A DNA stretch of 64,000 nt from Puniceicoccus vermicola. GTDB lineage: Bacteria; Verrucomicrobiota; Verrucomicrobiia; Opitutales; Puniceicoccaceae. Below, piece by piece: positions 44,599 to 54,800 of the stretch. The notes under the pieces were generated by a model. It saw nothing but the letters and a program-made list of their open reading frames with translations. It was not told the DNA's origin and ran no database searches. Both the position numbers and the translations under genes were made by a program. The stretch spans positions 153,310 to 217,309 of the forward strand of contig NZ_JACHVA010000126.1 in assembly GCF_014230055.1 (NCBI RefSeq). Reading direction: 5' to 3'. Numbering within the stretch: the first letter of the stretch is position 1; each line of letters starts with the position of its first letter.

Positions 44599-47505
44599 AT
44601 GAGAACCAAAAAATATCTAAAAATAGCGACGATTTTGCTGCTTCTTTACGCAGTCATTGGTTTTTGGGTCTTCCCGATGGCTTTACGGTATTTTGGCGAG
44701 AAAGCGTTAAAGGAGCATGTGTCGCCGGATGCGGTCATCACGAAGGTCAAAGCGAATCCGTTTACCTGGCAATTGCAGGTGGAGGGCTTGAGTTTGAGCG
44801 ATCCAGGGGGGCACTGGTCATTCGGGGCGGAAAGGGCAACGGTCAACTTGAGCGCGAAAACCCTATATAAATTCTATCCCGTTCTGGATTTGGTCAGCCT
44901 TGAAGCTCCCCGGATCCGTTATCTGCGGAGCCCGCAGGAGGAGAGTGAGAGTGAAGAGGTGATCGCTGAGCCAACCGAAGAGGGGCCAGAGAGTTTGGAA
45001 GACGTGGCCGATTTGTTGAATGCCTATGAAATTCCGGAAGTGTCGGTGGCTCTCCTTGAAATCAAGGACGGGGCGATGAACTTCAGTGACGTTACCAATG
45101 AAAGCGGTTTCGAGAAGAGTATCGAACCGATCAATTTCCGATTGGAGAATTTCACCACGGAGGTGGGCGCAGGAGAGGGCAATGCCATGCGTTTTCTGGC
45201 AAAAACGGATAAGGGTGCGGAGTTGGAGTGGACTGGGGAGCTCACCAGCCAGCCTTTTGCGAGTCGCGGAACGATTCGGGTGTCTGGGGTCGAGATTGAT
45301 CCTTTCTCCCCGTATTTCGAAAAATTTATCCGTTTCGATCTGGAGCGTGCGACCTACTCCATGCAATTGAGCTATGCGATTAACTTTGGGGATCTGGAGA
45401 ACGTTTTCACGATCAGTGAGGGCTCGGTTGAATTGGCCAATGTGCATTGTGTCGGCAGGGAAGATGCCGGTGAATTTTTTGTTCTCGATTCTGCCGGAGT
45501 GAGCGGGGTCAGCTTTGATTATAACTCAATGCAAGTCGATCTGGAGCAGGTCTATATTCGCAGTGGTTTGCTCGGCATCCGCAGGAATGATGCGGGTGCG
45601 ATTAATTTGCTCAATCTGCTCGTTTTACCTGAAGTCGAAGCTTTGCCCGAAGTCGAAGCCGCGGACCCGCCCGAGAGTGTCGCAAAAGGTGACGACTCCT
45701 TTGAGCTGCCAGAATTGCCAGTCGGATTTTTCCTGAAGGAATACTTGATCCAGGACTTTCACATTCAATGGGTGGATTCGATGATTCCTGGGGGCGCGGA
45801 TTTGGAAATGGTGATTTCCGAATATTCCCTCAAGGGTCTGTCCTCCGAATTTTCCGAGCCAGTGGGGCTTGATTTACTGGTGCTGATTGGGGAAAGCGGT
45901 CGCTTCAAAGCGAGCGGAGAATTAACCCCTGCGGTTGCCGGGGTTGATCTCGTGCTGGGAGTGGAGGCGCTGGACCTCTCCCTGGCCAATGCTTATGGAC
46001 TTTCCATGGCTGAGACCCAAGTCGGGTCGGGCACATTCGAGTACTCCGGTGGGCTCAGTGGAGACTTTGAGTCTGGATATCGCTTGAGCGGGGATGGTTC
46101 TGTGCAGGACTTTTCCGTGGCGCTGGCGGGCGATAATGCGGTCGATCTGGAGTGGAAGTCTTTCAGCTTTGCCGACCTGTCGGCAGAGACGAAGCCGTTG
46201 TCCGTGAGTCTGGGGAATCTGGTTCTGACTGAACCGAATGCGGTGTTGACCCGATCCGCTCCGGAGGAAACGGCCGAAGCGGTTGAGGTAGAGGTCGCGG
46301 CTGATGCGAACGAGGCGGGCGCCGGCGAAGTTGCTGCCGAGGCCGAGGCCGAGGCCGGGGCCGAGCCGAGCGAGTCTACAGAAACACCCTTGGATCTCGA
46401 GATCGCTTCATTTGTCGTTGAAGGGGGCTCTATTCTTCTGATTGATCAATCGATTCAGCCGACCTTTCGTCTCGAGGTTGCAGACGCTGAGGTGGATGTC
46501 GAAAACATCACCTTGGGGGAGGAGAAGAGTACGGAGTTTTCGATCAGCGCCTTGGTGAATCGCAGCCAGTTTACGATGGCAGGGTCTGCTTATCCAATTG
46601 ATCCACGTCGTGAAACGAGAATGACGATGTCGCTGAATGAGCTTTCGCTCCCAGTGTTTTCTCCCTATTCGGGAAAAGCCGTTGGACGCAAAGTCGGGAG
46701 TGGCTGGTTTAGCCTCGATACGGAGTTACAAGTGGATTCCGGGAATTTGCAGGCGAGCAACGATATCAAAATCGACCAGTTGGAACTCGGTGATTCGGTC
46801 GATAGTCCGGATGCGGTGAAATTGCCATTGTCTTTGGCGATATCGCTTTTGAAAGGGTCCGATGGGGTGATGAACTTGGAGTTGCCGCTTTCGGGGGATC
46901 TCTATCAGCCGAATGTGGGATTAGGACAGATTATCCGGACGGCAGTATTTGGTTTGATTCGAAGTGTTGCCCTCTCGCCGTTTTCGATGCTTTCCAGTTT
47001 GGTGGGATCGGAAGAGGATCTTTCCCAAGTCGAGTTTGCGCCTGGTGATTCTCAGCTTTCTCCAAAGATGAGGGGTCAACTGGAAGCACTGGGAACCGCA
47101 CTTCAGGAGCGACCCCAGCTGATTCTCAGTATGACGCCGAGCCTATCCCAGAGCGATCTCACCACGTTGGCTCGCGACTTAATTCAGCCAGATTCTGAAA
47201 TGGAAAAGGTAAGTGTCGGGAGTGTTGGAGAAGACAATTCGAAGAACAGTCATCAATTTTCGGTCGGGAGAAAAGCAAGGTACAAACCGCCGACAACAGA
47301 GAGCGAAGAGGTCAATGTGGATGAGACCAGTCAATTGCCTGAAGTGGATCCCACGGATCCAGTGGCTACGGATCTGATGGCGGCGAGGGTGCAAGTCGTC
47401 CGGGAGATGTTGCTCGGGATCGACGGTATTTCGGAGGAAAGACTTTTTGTGCGCGATCCGGATCTCACGGTGGACCGCTCAATTGTCGGTTTCAGTTTAG
47501 AATAA
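44599..47505 (+). CDS. DUF748/AsmA-like envelope protein
   Basis: A 968-residue protein with an N-terminal transmembrane anchor (YLKIATILLLLYAVIGFWVF) and a long repetitive beta-rich periplasmic part. Typical DUF748 segments are PDAVITKVKANPFTWQLQVE, ISSLELEAPRIRYL-like blocks near residue 95, and a C-terminal OmpA-like stretch QVEFAPGDSQLSPKMRGQLE. Members resemble AsmA/TamB proteins that bridge the envelope and may transport lipids. Residues about 555-600 are an Ala/Glu-rich low-complexity linker (EVAADANEAGAGEVAAEAE). It is separate from the polysaccharide modules. Confidence 0.8.
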   Translation: MRTKKYLKIATILLLLYAVIGFWVFPMALRYFGEKALKEHVSPDAVITKVKANPFTWQLQVEGLSLSDPGGHWSFGAERATVNLSAKTLYKFYPVLDLVSLEAPRIRYLRSPQEESESEEVIAEPTEEGPESLEDVADLLNAYEIPEVSVALLEIKDGAMNFSDVTNESGFEKSIEPINFRLENFTTEVGAGEGNAMRFLAKTDKGAELEWTGELTSQPFASRGTIRVSGVEIDPFSPYFEKFIRFDLERATYSMQLSYAINFGDLENVFTISEGSVELANVHCVGREDAGEFFVLDSAGVSGVSFDYNSMQVDLEQVYIRSGLLGIRRNDAGAINLLNLLVLPEVEALPEVEAADPPESVAKGDDSFELPELPVGFFLKEYLIQDFHIQWVDSMIPGGADLEMVISEYSLKGLSSEFSEPVGLDLLVLIGESGRFKASGELTPAVAGVDLVLGVEALDLSLANAYGLSMAETQVGSGTFEYSGGLSGDFESGYRLSGDGSVQDFSVALAGDNAVDLEWKSFSFADLSAETKPLSVSLGNLVLTEPNAVLTRSAPEETAEAVEVEVAADANEAGAGEVAAEAEAEAGAEPSESTETPLDLEIASFVVEGGSILLIDQSIQPTFRLEVADAEVDVENITLGEEKSTEFSISALVNRSQFTMAGSAYPIDPRRETRMTMSLNELSLPVFSPYSGKAVGRKVGSGWFSLDTELQVDSGNLQASNDIKIDQLELGDSVDSPDAVKLPLSLAISLLKGSDGVMNLELPLSGDLYQPNVGLGQIIRTAVFGLIRSVALSPFSMLSSLVGSEEDLSQVEFAPGDSQLSPKMRGQLEALGTALQERPQLILSMTPSLSQSDLTTLARDLIQPDSEMEKVSVGSVGEDNSKNSHQFSVGRKARYKPPTTESEEVNVDETSQLPEVDPTDPVATDLMAARVQVVREMLLGIDGISEERLFVRDPDLTVDRSIVGFSLE

Positions 47506-47766
47506 GGGTGCAGCGACGGCAGTTGATAGGTTCCGGAGGGCCGTATCGATCCCCTCGACCCTGGGCTTGAGTGGGGCGGATAGCGAATGGCCGAGGACGA
47601 ATGGCGAATTTTGTGGATGGTCAATCTTGAATCGCGAATCGCTTCGATTCTGCGCTGCACCATAACGGTCAAACCTTACTAAAATCGGTATTATAACTCT
47701 TATCTTCTAGGATTCGGCGATGCTATTCAGGAGCCAAAAGTTGACTGACGGCAAAGGGCTATCGAT

Positions 47767-48807
47767 CTAGGCCGTCTTGCGCAAAGTCCGGCCTTCATAC
47801 CAAATTCCGTCAGCATGAGTCCCCAAAGCAACTTTGTCGGCACCTCGATGATCCCTGTGCAACAGAGTGTTTAAAATGTCTACAGCCGCCGCGCCCATTG
47901 CATCTCTGGGTTGAAGGATGCCACTTGCTTCATCGTAGTCATCCAAAACATTGAAACTCGCATATCCAACATCATCCGGAACACGGATACCAACTGACTT
48001 CAGTGAGCGCATTACCAGATTGTCATTGCTTCTTCCAACTATGACGTCCGGCTGGTATTTTCGAAACCATTCTAAGAATTCGACTTCGAGAGGCTTTGAC
48101 TCGAGCTTCAGGGTCGGAATGATGTCCCTCTGGTTGCGACTCTGCCCAAATATATGGGCAGCTTCCCATTGATTTTCGACTCTCTCGGACAACTTTTTAT
48201 CCAAGACCAGCCCCGGATTTTGGTAACCCCTTTCTCGCAAGATTCTGTGAAGCAAAAGGCTATCCGCATAATAGTTCGGAACGACATGGTGAAAATGACT
48301 GTACCTCAAAGGTCTCTCTATGGTTACAATCGAAAAGCGGTTCCAGTCGAATTCGAATACAGCTGAGGGATCAGCAAACGGTGTAACGATTATACCGCGA
48401 ATACCCCGTGAGTAGAGAATGTTGCTCAATCGAACCGGAGTCATTCCGCCTTCGTATGCATTGAAAAACTGGAGAGAATACCCAAGCATCCGAGCTCTTT
48501 CTTTGGCTCCGTTAAATAGTTTTTGCGCACTCAGGTTTTTTTGAAGCCACCGAGTCGAAGACGACCAATTTGAAACCATTGCGATGACATTGAACTCACG
48601 TTGTACGCGCAATCGGCTTCTGTATGCCGCCAAAGCACTCATCGCTGGGTCGGGTTCATAGCCCAACCTTTCTGCCGTCGCTTTTACCCGAGCAATCGTT
48701 CCAGCTGGAATCGTGGGATTGTCGCGTAATGCCATCGAAACAGCTGCGATACTTAAATTTGCCTCTGCAGCAATGTCTTTTAATCGAACTCTAGGGCCTT
48801 TGCTCAA
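47767..48807 (-). CDS. LacI-family transcriptional regulator (module E)
   Basis: A 346-residue LacI-type regulator. Its start is a TTG at 48807 (MSKGPRVRL) because there is no in-frame ATG before the helix-turn-helix RLKDIAAEANLSIAAVSMAL, RDNPTIPAGTIARV. A stop codon lies 24 bases upstream in frame. The sensor domain is of the short divergent type (GIRGIIVTPFADPSAVFEFD, VPDDVGYASFNVLDDYDEAS). It is divergent from the sulfatase gene at 48872 with only 64 bases between, which contain two AAGTACTT palindromes, one overlapping this start codon. Confidence 0.9.
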   Translation of the reverse strand: MSKGPRVRLKDIAAEANLSIAAVSMALRDNPTIPAGTIARVKATAERLGYEPDPAMSALAAYRSRLRVQREFNVIAMVSNWSSSTRWLQKNLSAQKLFNGAKERARMLGYSLQFFNAYEGGMTPVRLSNILYSRGIRGIIVTPFADPSAVFEFDWNRFSIVTIERPLRYSHFHHVVPNYYADSLLLHRILRERGYQNPGLVLDKKLSERVENQWEAAHIFGQSRNQRDIIPTLKLESKPLEVEFLEWFRKYQPDVIVGRSNDNLVMRSLKSVGIRVPDDVGYASFNVLDDYDEASGILQPRDAMGAAAVDILNTLLHRDHRGADKVALGTHADGIWYEGRTLRKTA

Positions 48808-48847
48808 AGTACTTAACTGTTTCAGTGATCAAAGATTTGAAGTACTT
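48807..48847. promoter_or_regulatory. Paired AAGTACTT palindromes, candidate module E operators
   Basis: AAGTACTT occurs at 48807-48814 and 48840-48847, 33 bases centre to centre, about three helical turns. The first overlaps the LacI start codon, the second sits 25 bases before the sulfatase ATG. The arrangement fits cooperative binding by a dimer-of-dimers repressor. Confidence 0.5.
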
Positions 48848-48871
48848 TCTCGTCAATGCAATAAGGTTTGT

Positions 48872-50281
48872 ATGCCCCTCGAGAAACGCCCCAACATCCT
48901 GTTGGTTGTCGCCGACGACCATCGCGCTGATGCAATCGGCACTCTAGGCCACCCAGTCGTTCATACGCCAACTTTGGACGGACTGATCGAAAGGGGCACG
49001 ATTTTTACAAATACGCGTATTATGGGTAGTCTGATCCCAGCGGTTTGTGCGCCTTCCCGAGCTTGCCTCCTGACCGGTCGGAATCTCTTTCAGGCAGATG
49101 GATATACTTATTGCGAGCCGCGCCCGAGTAACGACGTACCGATTCACCCAGAATACGTCACCTTGCCTCAATATTTTCGAGAGCATAACTACGAGACCTT
49201 TATTACAGGCAAGTGGCACAATGATGGACCCAGCGCAGTTCGTTCCTTCGAGTCTGGTCGCAACATTTTTCACGGCGGAATGAGTCCCCATGACGAGGTT
49301 CCCGTCCGGAGCCTGAGTGGTATTAAGGAGGGTCGCCCGGCGAAGGTTGCCGAAGGATTTTCCAGTGAAGTGTTCTGCAATACCGCCATCGATTTCCTCC
49401 AAAACCACGATAAAAGTCGACCCTTTTTCATGTGGCTGGCACTGACCTCTCCTCACGATCCGCGTACACCACCACCTCCTTATGATACGCTCTATGATCA
49501 GGACTCGATTCCACTTCCCTTGAATTTCCTGCCCGAGCATCCGTTCGACAATGGTGAACTCAGTATCCGTGACGAGCTTCTTGCTCCTCATCCACGAACC
49601 GGAAAAACGATACAGAAGGAGCTGGCTGATTACTACGGACTTATCAGTCATCACGACGCTTGCTTGGGACGAGTCTTAGATTGCCTCAGCAGAACCGGCC
49701 TTGAGGAGGGTACGATTGTTGTTTATGTTTCAGACCACGGTCTCGCAATCGGGAGTCACGGACTCTTAGGAAAACAAAATCTCTACGAGCACAGTGTTCG
49801 AGTGCCTTTCATCCTTAGTGGACCAGGGGTGCCAAAGGGGTTACGAAGTTCGCATTGTGCTTATTCCCTCGATCTGTTCTCGACTCTCTGTGAACTTTCA
49901 AAAGTTCCTGTTCTTCCAAATTTGGAAAGCCGTAGCCTAGTCCCTATTCTCGCCGATAAATCAGATAACTTTCGAGACGTCTTTTTCTCCGTTTATTCTG
50001 GGTTTCAGCGTTCCGTGTACGACGGACGTTGGAAACTTATCTGCTACGCGATGGGTGGGGAGGAACGCCTGCAGCTCTTTGACCTGCTGGAGGACCCCCT
50101 TGAGCTGTATGACCGTATTGAAGATGGTTCCTGTTCGGCGATTGTTCAGCGCTTACTCGATAGCCTGCAGGAATGGCAGAATGTCAACGGTGATCCGACG
50201 ATCAATAAGAACGAAAATGTAGCTCCGCACCGACTTGTTCAGTCGGCTTCCCTGTCGCAAACACAACTCTACAACCAATAA
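48872..50281 (+). CDS. Sulfatase, S1 family (formylglycine type)
   Basis: A 469-residue sulfatase. The ATG at 48872 is preceded by an AAGG ribosome site 7-8 bases away; the frame is open upstream but that part lies over the LacI gene. NILLVVADDHRAD has the metal-binding Asp pair (15, 16) and VCAPSRACLLTGR is the maturation signature, in which Cys59 becomes formylglycine. GKWHNDGPS and SDHGLAIGSHGLLGKQNLYE are the other active-site blocks. No signal peptide is visible, so it may be cytoplasmic. It leads module E and would remove sulfate esters from algal-type sugars; an activating enzyme is not in this window. Confidence 0.93.
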   Translation: MPLEKRPNILLVVADDHRADAIGTLGHPVVHTPTLDGLIERGTIFTNTRIMGSLIPAVCAPSRACLLTGRNLFQADGYTYCEPRPSNDVPIHPEYVTLPQYFREHNYETFITGKWHNDGPSAVRSFESGRNIFHGGMSPHDEVPVRSLSGIKEGRPAKVAEGFSSEVFCNTAIDFLQNHDKSRPFFMWLALTSPHDPRTPPPPYDTLYDQDSIPLPLNFLPEHPFDNGELSIRDELLAPHPRTGKTIQKELADYYGLISHHDACLGRVLDCLSRTGLEEGTIVVYVSDHGLAIGSHGLLGKQNLYEHSVRVPFILSGPGVPKGLRSSHCAYSLDLFSTLCELSKVPVLPNLESRSLVPILADKSDNFRDVFFSVYSGFQRSVYDGRWKLICYAMGGEERLQLFDLLEDPLELYDRIEDGSCSAIVQRLLDSLQEWQNVNGDPTINKNENVAPHRLVQSASLSQTQLYNQ

Positions 50282-50301
50282 TGCTAACCCAAAACACTCC
50301 T

Positions 50302-51084
50302 ATGAAAACGAACCTCAATCTCCGACTATTTTCTCCACATCTGCTGTCGATTCTAACCATCTTGACAACCGGACATCTTCTCTCCGGTTCGGTGTTGATC
50401 GACGATGACTTTGAGGAGTATGCAGCAGGAGGTCCCCCGACCTCTCCTTGGACAAGCAGCTCCAATATCACTGTCAGCAGCAACGTAAATGCTCAATCCA
50501 CTTTTGGCCCTTCAGGCGACACCCAAGGCATGCGGAGTCGCAATTTAAATGGGTCTTTTACACCGGAGGCATCCGTTGAAATCGATAGCAGCGGCGAGAG
50601 CTACTCTATATTGAAGATTCAATTCGATTACATGTTTGTCACCCAACAAGGGAATCCCCAGTTCATTCTTGAGGGAGATAATGGAACCAATGGAATCCGA
50701 ATGATGCTCACAACAACAAACGGATATGTTTCAGTTCGTGAAGGTAACAGCTTCAATGAACTCACTGGGGGAATGTCTCTCTCGGCGAATAACTGGTACC
50801 GATTTACTCAATCTATTGATATCGGTTCCTCGACTTTTTCTCTAACTGTGGAGGAATTCGGGGGCACCACTGTAACCACACCCGACTTGTCATTTGAAAA
50901 CAGCATTAGCAATCCAACTGAAGCAGTCTTCAATTACAACGCTCCGATTTCCTCTACTGGAGGTGAGTACTTTATCGACAATGTCTTCATCGAGACGATA
51001 CCGGAACCCGGAAGTGCGTCACTTTATCTTGGGGTAATGTCGGTCATTGTCGTTACCTTCCTTCGGCGACGCAATCATCGCTGA
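50302..51084 (+). CDS. PEP-CTERM secreted protein (module E)
   Basis: About 260 residues from the ATG at 50302 (MKTNLNLRLFSPHLL), 20 bases after the sulfatase stop. The signal peptide ends LLSGSVLI. The body (DDDFEEYAAGGPPTSPW, RNLNGSFTPEASVEIDS, LKIQFDYMFVTQQGNP, ANNWYRFTQSIDIGSSTF) is a concanavalin-like beta-sandwich, also seen as the first domain of the 1201-residue protein downstream. The C-terminus has IPEPGSASLYLG, a hydrophobic helix and RRRNHR. It is 54 bases ahead of the pseudopilin. Confidence 0.88.
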   Translation: MKTNLNLRLFSPHLLSILTILTTGHLLSGSVLIDDDFEEYAAGGPPTSPWTSSSNITVSSNVNAQSTFGPSGDTQGMRSRNLNGSFTPEASVEIDSSGESYSILKIQFDYMFVTQQGNPQFILEGDNGTNGIRMMLTTTNGYVSVREGNSFNELTGGMSLSANNWYRFTQSIDIGSSTFSLTVEEFGGTTVTTPDLSFENSISNPTEAVFNYNAPISSTGGEYFIDNVFIETIPEPGSASLYLGVMSVIVVTFLRRRNHR

Positions 51085-51138
51085 CCGCATAGCGATGAAC
51101 CATTGGCTTTCCGCCGCTTGTCTTTTGATACAGTGGTA

Positions 51139-51867
51139 ATGAGTCGTCTGCGGCTTCAGGTGCATATGAGACCTTCGTTCAGGAAACACGGCTTCACCTT
51201 GATCGAACTATTGGTCGTGATGGCTGTCTTGGGTATTTTGACTGCGATCTTGCTGCCAGTTTACAGCTCGATCCGAAACAAGACCCAATCAACTGTCTGT
51301 ATTAGTAATTTGCGACAGATTGGGGCCGCTTTCTCGACCTACAAAATCGACAACAAGGGAAATCTACCTGCGGTCGGATTCCCGGGTTCATCATCGGTCG
51401 GGGAGTGGTTTAAGTCGGATTTTTTCACCTATCTCAGCGATGGAATTGCTTTTAACGACTATCCTTTCGAAAAGAAGGAAACCTCTAGCGGCGTAGCCCC
51501 GTTCAACAATAGTCCGCTCTTTTGCCCGGCCTGCGATCCCGAGGATTCAATTAAACCCTACGGTGTGAACCTGTGGCTGTGGCAATCTCAACGTTCCTAT
51601 CCTATCAATCCTATGCCACTTCCCGATCCTGCAAAGACTATGCTCGTCGCAGACAAAGAGGGTCATCTCTCGTACATCAACAGTCCCTCTAATATGAGCT
51701 CAAATTCCGAATCGAAACTGTCGGACCGACATAATGGTTTCACCAATGTCCTATTTTGCGACGGTCATGTCTCCTCGATTCCTTATCGTGAGATAATCGA
51801 AAAACACCATGACATTACTGACCCATTCTGGGGCTGGGGAGCTTTAGTCCGACCTTCTGGAGACTGA
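51139..51867 (+). CDS. Pseudopilin-like protein (module E)
   Basis: About 242 residues from the ATG at 51139 (MSRLRLQVHMRPS); the ATG at 51166 would give a shorter leader, and a TTG at 51103 is unlikely. The prepilin site is HGFTLIELLVVMAVLGILTA, followed by STVCISNLRQIGAAFSTY. The C-terminus has LSDRHNGFTNVLFCDGHVSS, the full H-x9-D-G-H signature. It is 4 bases ahead of the 1201-residue secreted protein, so the two are probably co-translated, as with module A. Confidence 0.9.
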   Translation: MSRLRLQVHMRPSFRKHGFTLIELLVVMAVLGILTAILLPVYSSIRNKTQSTVCISNLRQIGAAFSTYKIDNKGNLPAVGFPGSSSVGEWFKSDFFTYLSDGIAFNDYPFEKKETSSGVAPFNNSPLFCPACDPEDSIKPYGVNLWLWQSQRSYPINPMPLPDPAKTMLVADKEGHLSYINSPSNMSSNSESKLSDRHNGFTNVLFCDGHVSSIPYREIIEKHHDITDPFWGWGALVRPSGD

Positions 51868-51871
51868 TTTT

Positions 51872-54800
51872 ATGCGTGCTCCTTTTCAAAATATTTCCCG
51901 CTCTACTCTAGGATGCTTGATCGTAATTATTGGAGTAGTGATCCTTCCTCATCTTTATGCTGAATCTAACTCGATATTGGTTGAAGAGAACTGGGAAGAT
52001 TTCGATTTCGATGCTACCTTGAGCTTTCCATGGTCAACGAAATCCGATGACAAGAGCCGTATTGGTATTGTTCGAGGTCGTAGTTATTTCGGAGATGGGG
52101 AGGCTCTCGTACGAGTCGAAGACAGCTCTTCTGCCATAAATCCCTCTTTGACCGCTTCGATCCATCATAGCAAAAAACAGCCCTTGCTCATTGAATTCGA
52201 CTGGATGGTTCCTGAAATCAACGATTCCAGCCCTTCCGTGCTACTGGAGAGCAACCGCCCGCAGGCTAGAGGAGCGATCAAGGCTCAACTCCTGATCGCT
52301 CGAAACAAAGATGACAATTTTCGTCGTTGGATCACTGTTCATACTGACACTGGATTGCTTCCCTTGGTTCCTTTCACGGAGGGAGATTGGTACCGCATTC
52401 AAATGGAGATTCCAACTGTCGAAGGGAGGGCGATGAATTTAATGATTAAACAGCAGGAGCGGTCTCCGCAAGTGTTTCAGCAAATCCCAATGCGGAATCC
52501 GAATGAACTTATCGATCAGATTCGATTTCTCGATAACACCCCTGCAGATCAAACATGCAGTTTCTACATCGACAACTTTCGAGTTTCTATTCTGGAGACT
52601 GGGCAGTGCGGCCATAGTTTTGATCGATATCGTTTGTATATCCCAAATCAATCTTTCGAAGTCGGACAGGGATCTTGGTATGCAGCAAGCTACTATGGAG
52701 CGGGCCTGGAAATTACCCGTTCGGAAGACGCAGTAGATGGTCAATACAGTCTCCAGATTGCAAGCCGTGAACCCGAATCGACTAGCAATTTCGACTCGCC
52801 AATTTTAGACTGGCCCCACAATCGTCCCGTTCAATTGCGATTTTGGATAAAAGGTTCGTTCGATTTGGATGGGAGTCAGGCTCGCGTGGAATTAACGAGC
52901 AAGAACTGGGGTAGGCCTGAATCGAATTTCTGGGATTTTGAACTGACCCATAATTGGCAACAGCATACGATCAAGATCCCTGCGATTGAGAATAACGACG
53001 AAGACTGGAGAATACGGTTTCGCATCCCGTCGCAGGGCTGGATTCGTCTCGATGGTATCGAGATGATTGAAGAGCCTTTCGCTACAGCGCCTGCACTTAT
53101 TGACCCTGAGATTGAGCTGACTTGGGAGAGTGGGATATCCTTTGTCTATCCAGAAGAAATCGCTCGCCTTCACGTTCGAGTCGGTCCGCTGGAAGACCAA
53201 GAACCTCCCCGCCTTTCCGGATCAATTCTGAATGACAAAGGTCTTATCACGCAATTGCCACCGTCCCGCTGGGTGATGGATGGACGCATCGCGGAAACCA
53301 TTATTGATTTCGGAACTCGGCCAATCGGCCTCTACAATCTCGACATTCGAATCAATGATGCCGACGGAAACCTTCTCGCAGATGCTCAACCATCTTTTGC
53401 TTGTATACATCGACATGGAGAAGGCGAGCCATGGGTTGGTATCTTCGTGTCAAACAGCCGACTGAATTCAGACGTAGGCCCCTCGCTCGCGAAGATAGGA
53501 ATTCCCTTCGTTCGTCGTGGTGCCTCTCTATCCTGGCACATTCGGAAGGGAAAAAGACCTGGCGAATGGAAAAGTTTTGATGTTGTTCGGGAAGAATTAC
53601 GTGAGAATGGGCTGAAGGAGCTAGCAATCCTCGAAGGTGCTCCCCGTTCGATTCGAAAACTCTACGGAAATGCTGCCGGACGCTGGCATCGCATTTTAGG
53701 CCTGCATTGGACTCAGGGTCTTAGAAAAGAGTGGGAAAACTATGTTGAAGCATTGGCGGTCAATGATGCAGATTTCTGCGGGTACGAATCGTGGAACGAA
53801 ACCAATGCAAACTCCTACTTTCTCGGATCCACGAGTACGGTCGCTGACATGCTTGAGGCCAATCGCGAGGCGCTCAATCGGGCGGGCATTTCCCCAGATC
53901 ATCCTGTTTTGGGTCCAACAACTTCCCACATCCCTCAAGTCTATATTCGCAACGTCTTGGGCCAAGTTGCGCCGGGAACCGTTGATGGTGTGAGTATCCA
54001 TCCCTACCGAAACGGTCGAGGGATTCCCGAGAGTACGGGCTATGCGTATGAACTTGATGAGCTTCGTAAAACGATGTTCGAGGTCGGACTTGGGGATGGA
54101 CATATCTGGGCTACGGAACTTGGGATTTCAAGCTCTGATCTCCCACGGCTCGAACAGGCTGGATTAAAGCCATTCACGGGTCTGGGTTCTGCGAGTAGCC
54201 ATCGAGCTTTCCCTCCAGATGATGAAGTCGCAAATTATGTGCTACGTGCTTTTATCATGGGTCTGACCCGGGGTGTTGACCGGCAGTTCTATTTTTTGTG
54301 GGCCGACCTTCCGAGAACTCATCTGAAAATGGGGCTCGTCCGCGGCGACAGACCTTCCAGTCCCAAGATGCAAGCGCTATCCGTCAGCGTTCTACAATAC
54401 CTTTTCAACGGCGCAACTTTTTCACGTACTCTACAAGAAACACCTCCGCTTTACGTCTATACCTTTCTAAAAGGGAAACGCCAAATTGTTGCAGCTTGGT
54501 CCCAAGAAGGGCGTATCAGTGCACAACTGGGTCCTCTCGGGAATGCGCGGTTTATGGATCGATTCGGTCGCCCTTTGACTCACTCTAAGATCGTCACTCT
54601 CAGCGAAGCCCCAATATTCATCGAAACGGATGCCGGTGACCCCGTAGATCTCAAGCCGATAACCGCACCGGTCGACGAACCTTTTATCTTGATTCAGAAC
54701 CAGCCGATTTCGATATCTTTGGATCTGACAGCACAGGATAGCTTATCCCAGTTGGTGGATGTCAGCTGCCCATCCACAGAAGGTGAGAGTTGGGATCCCT

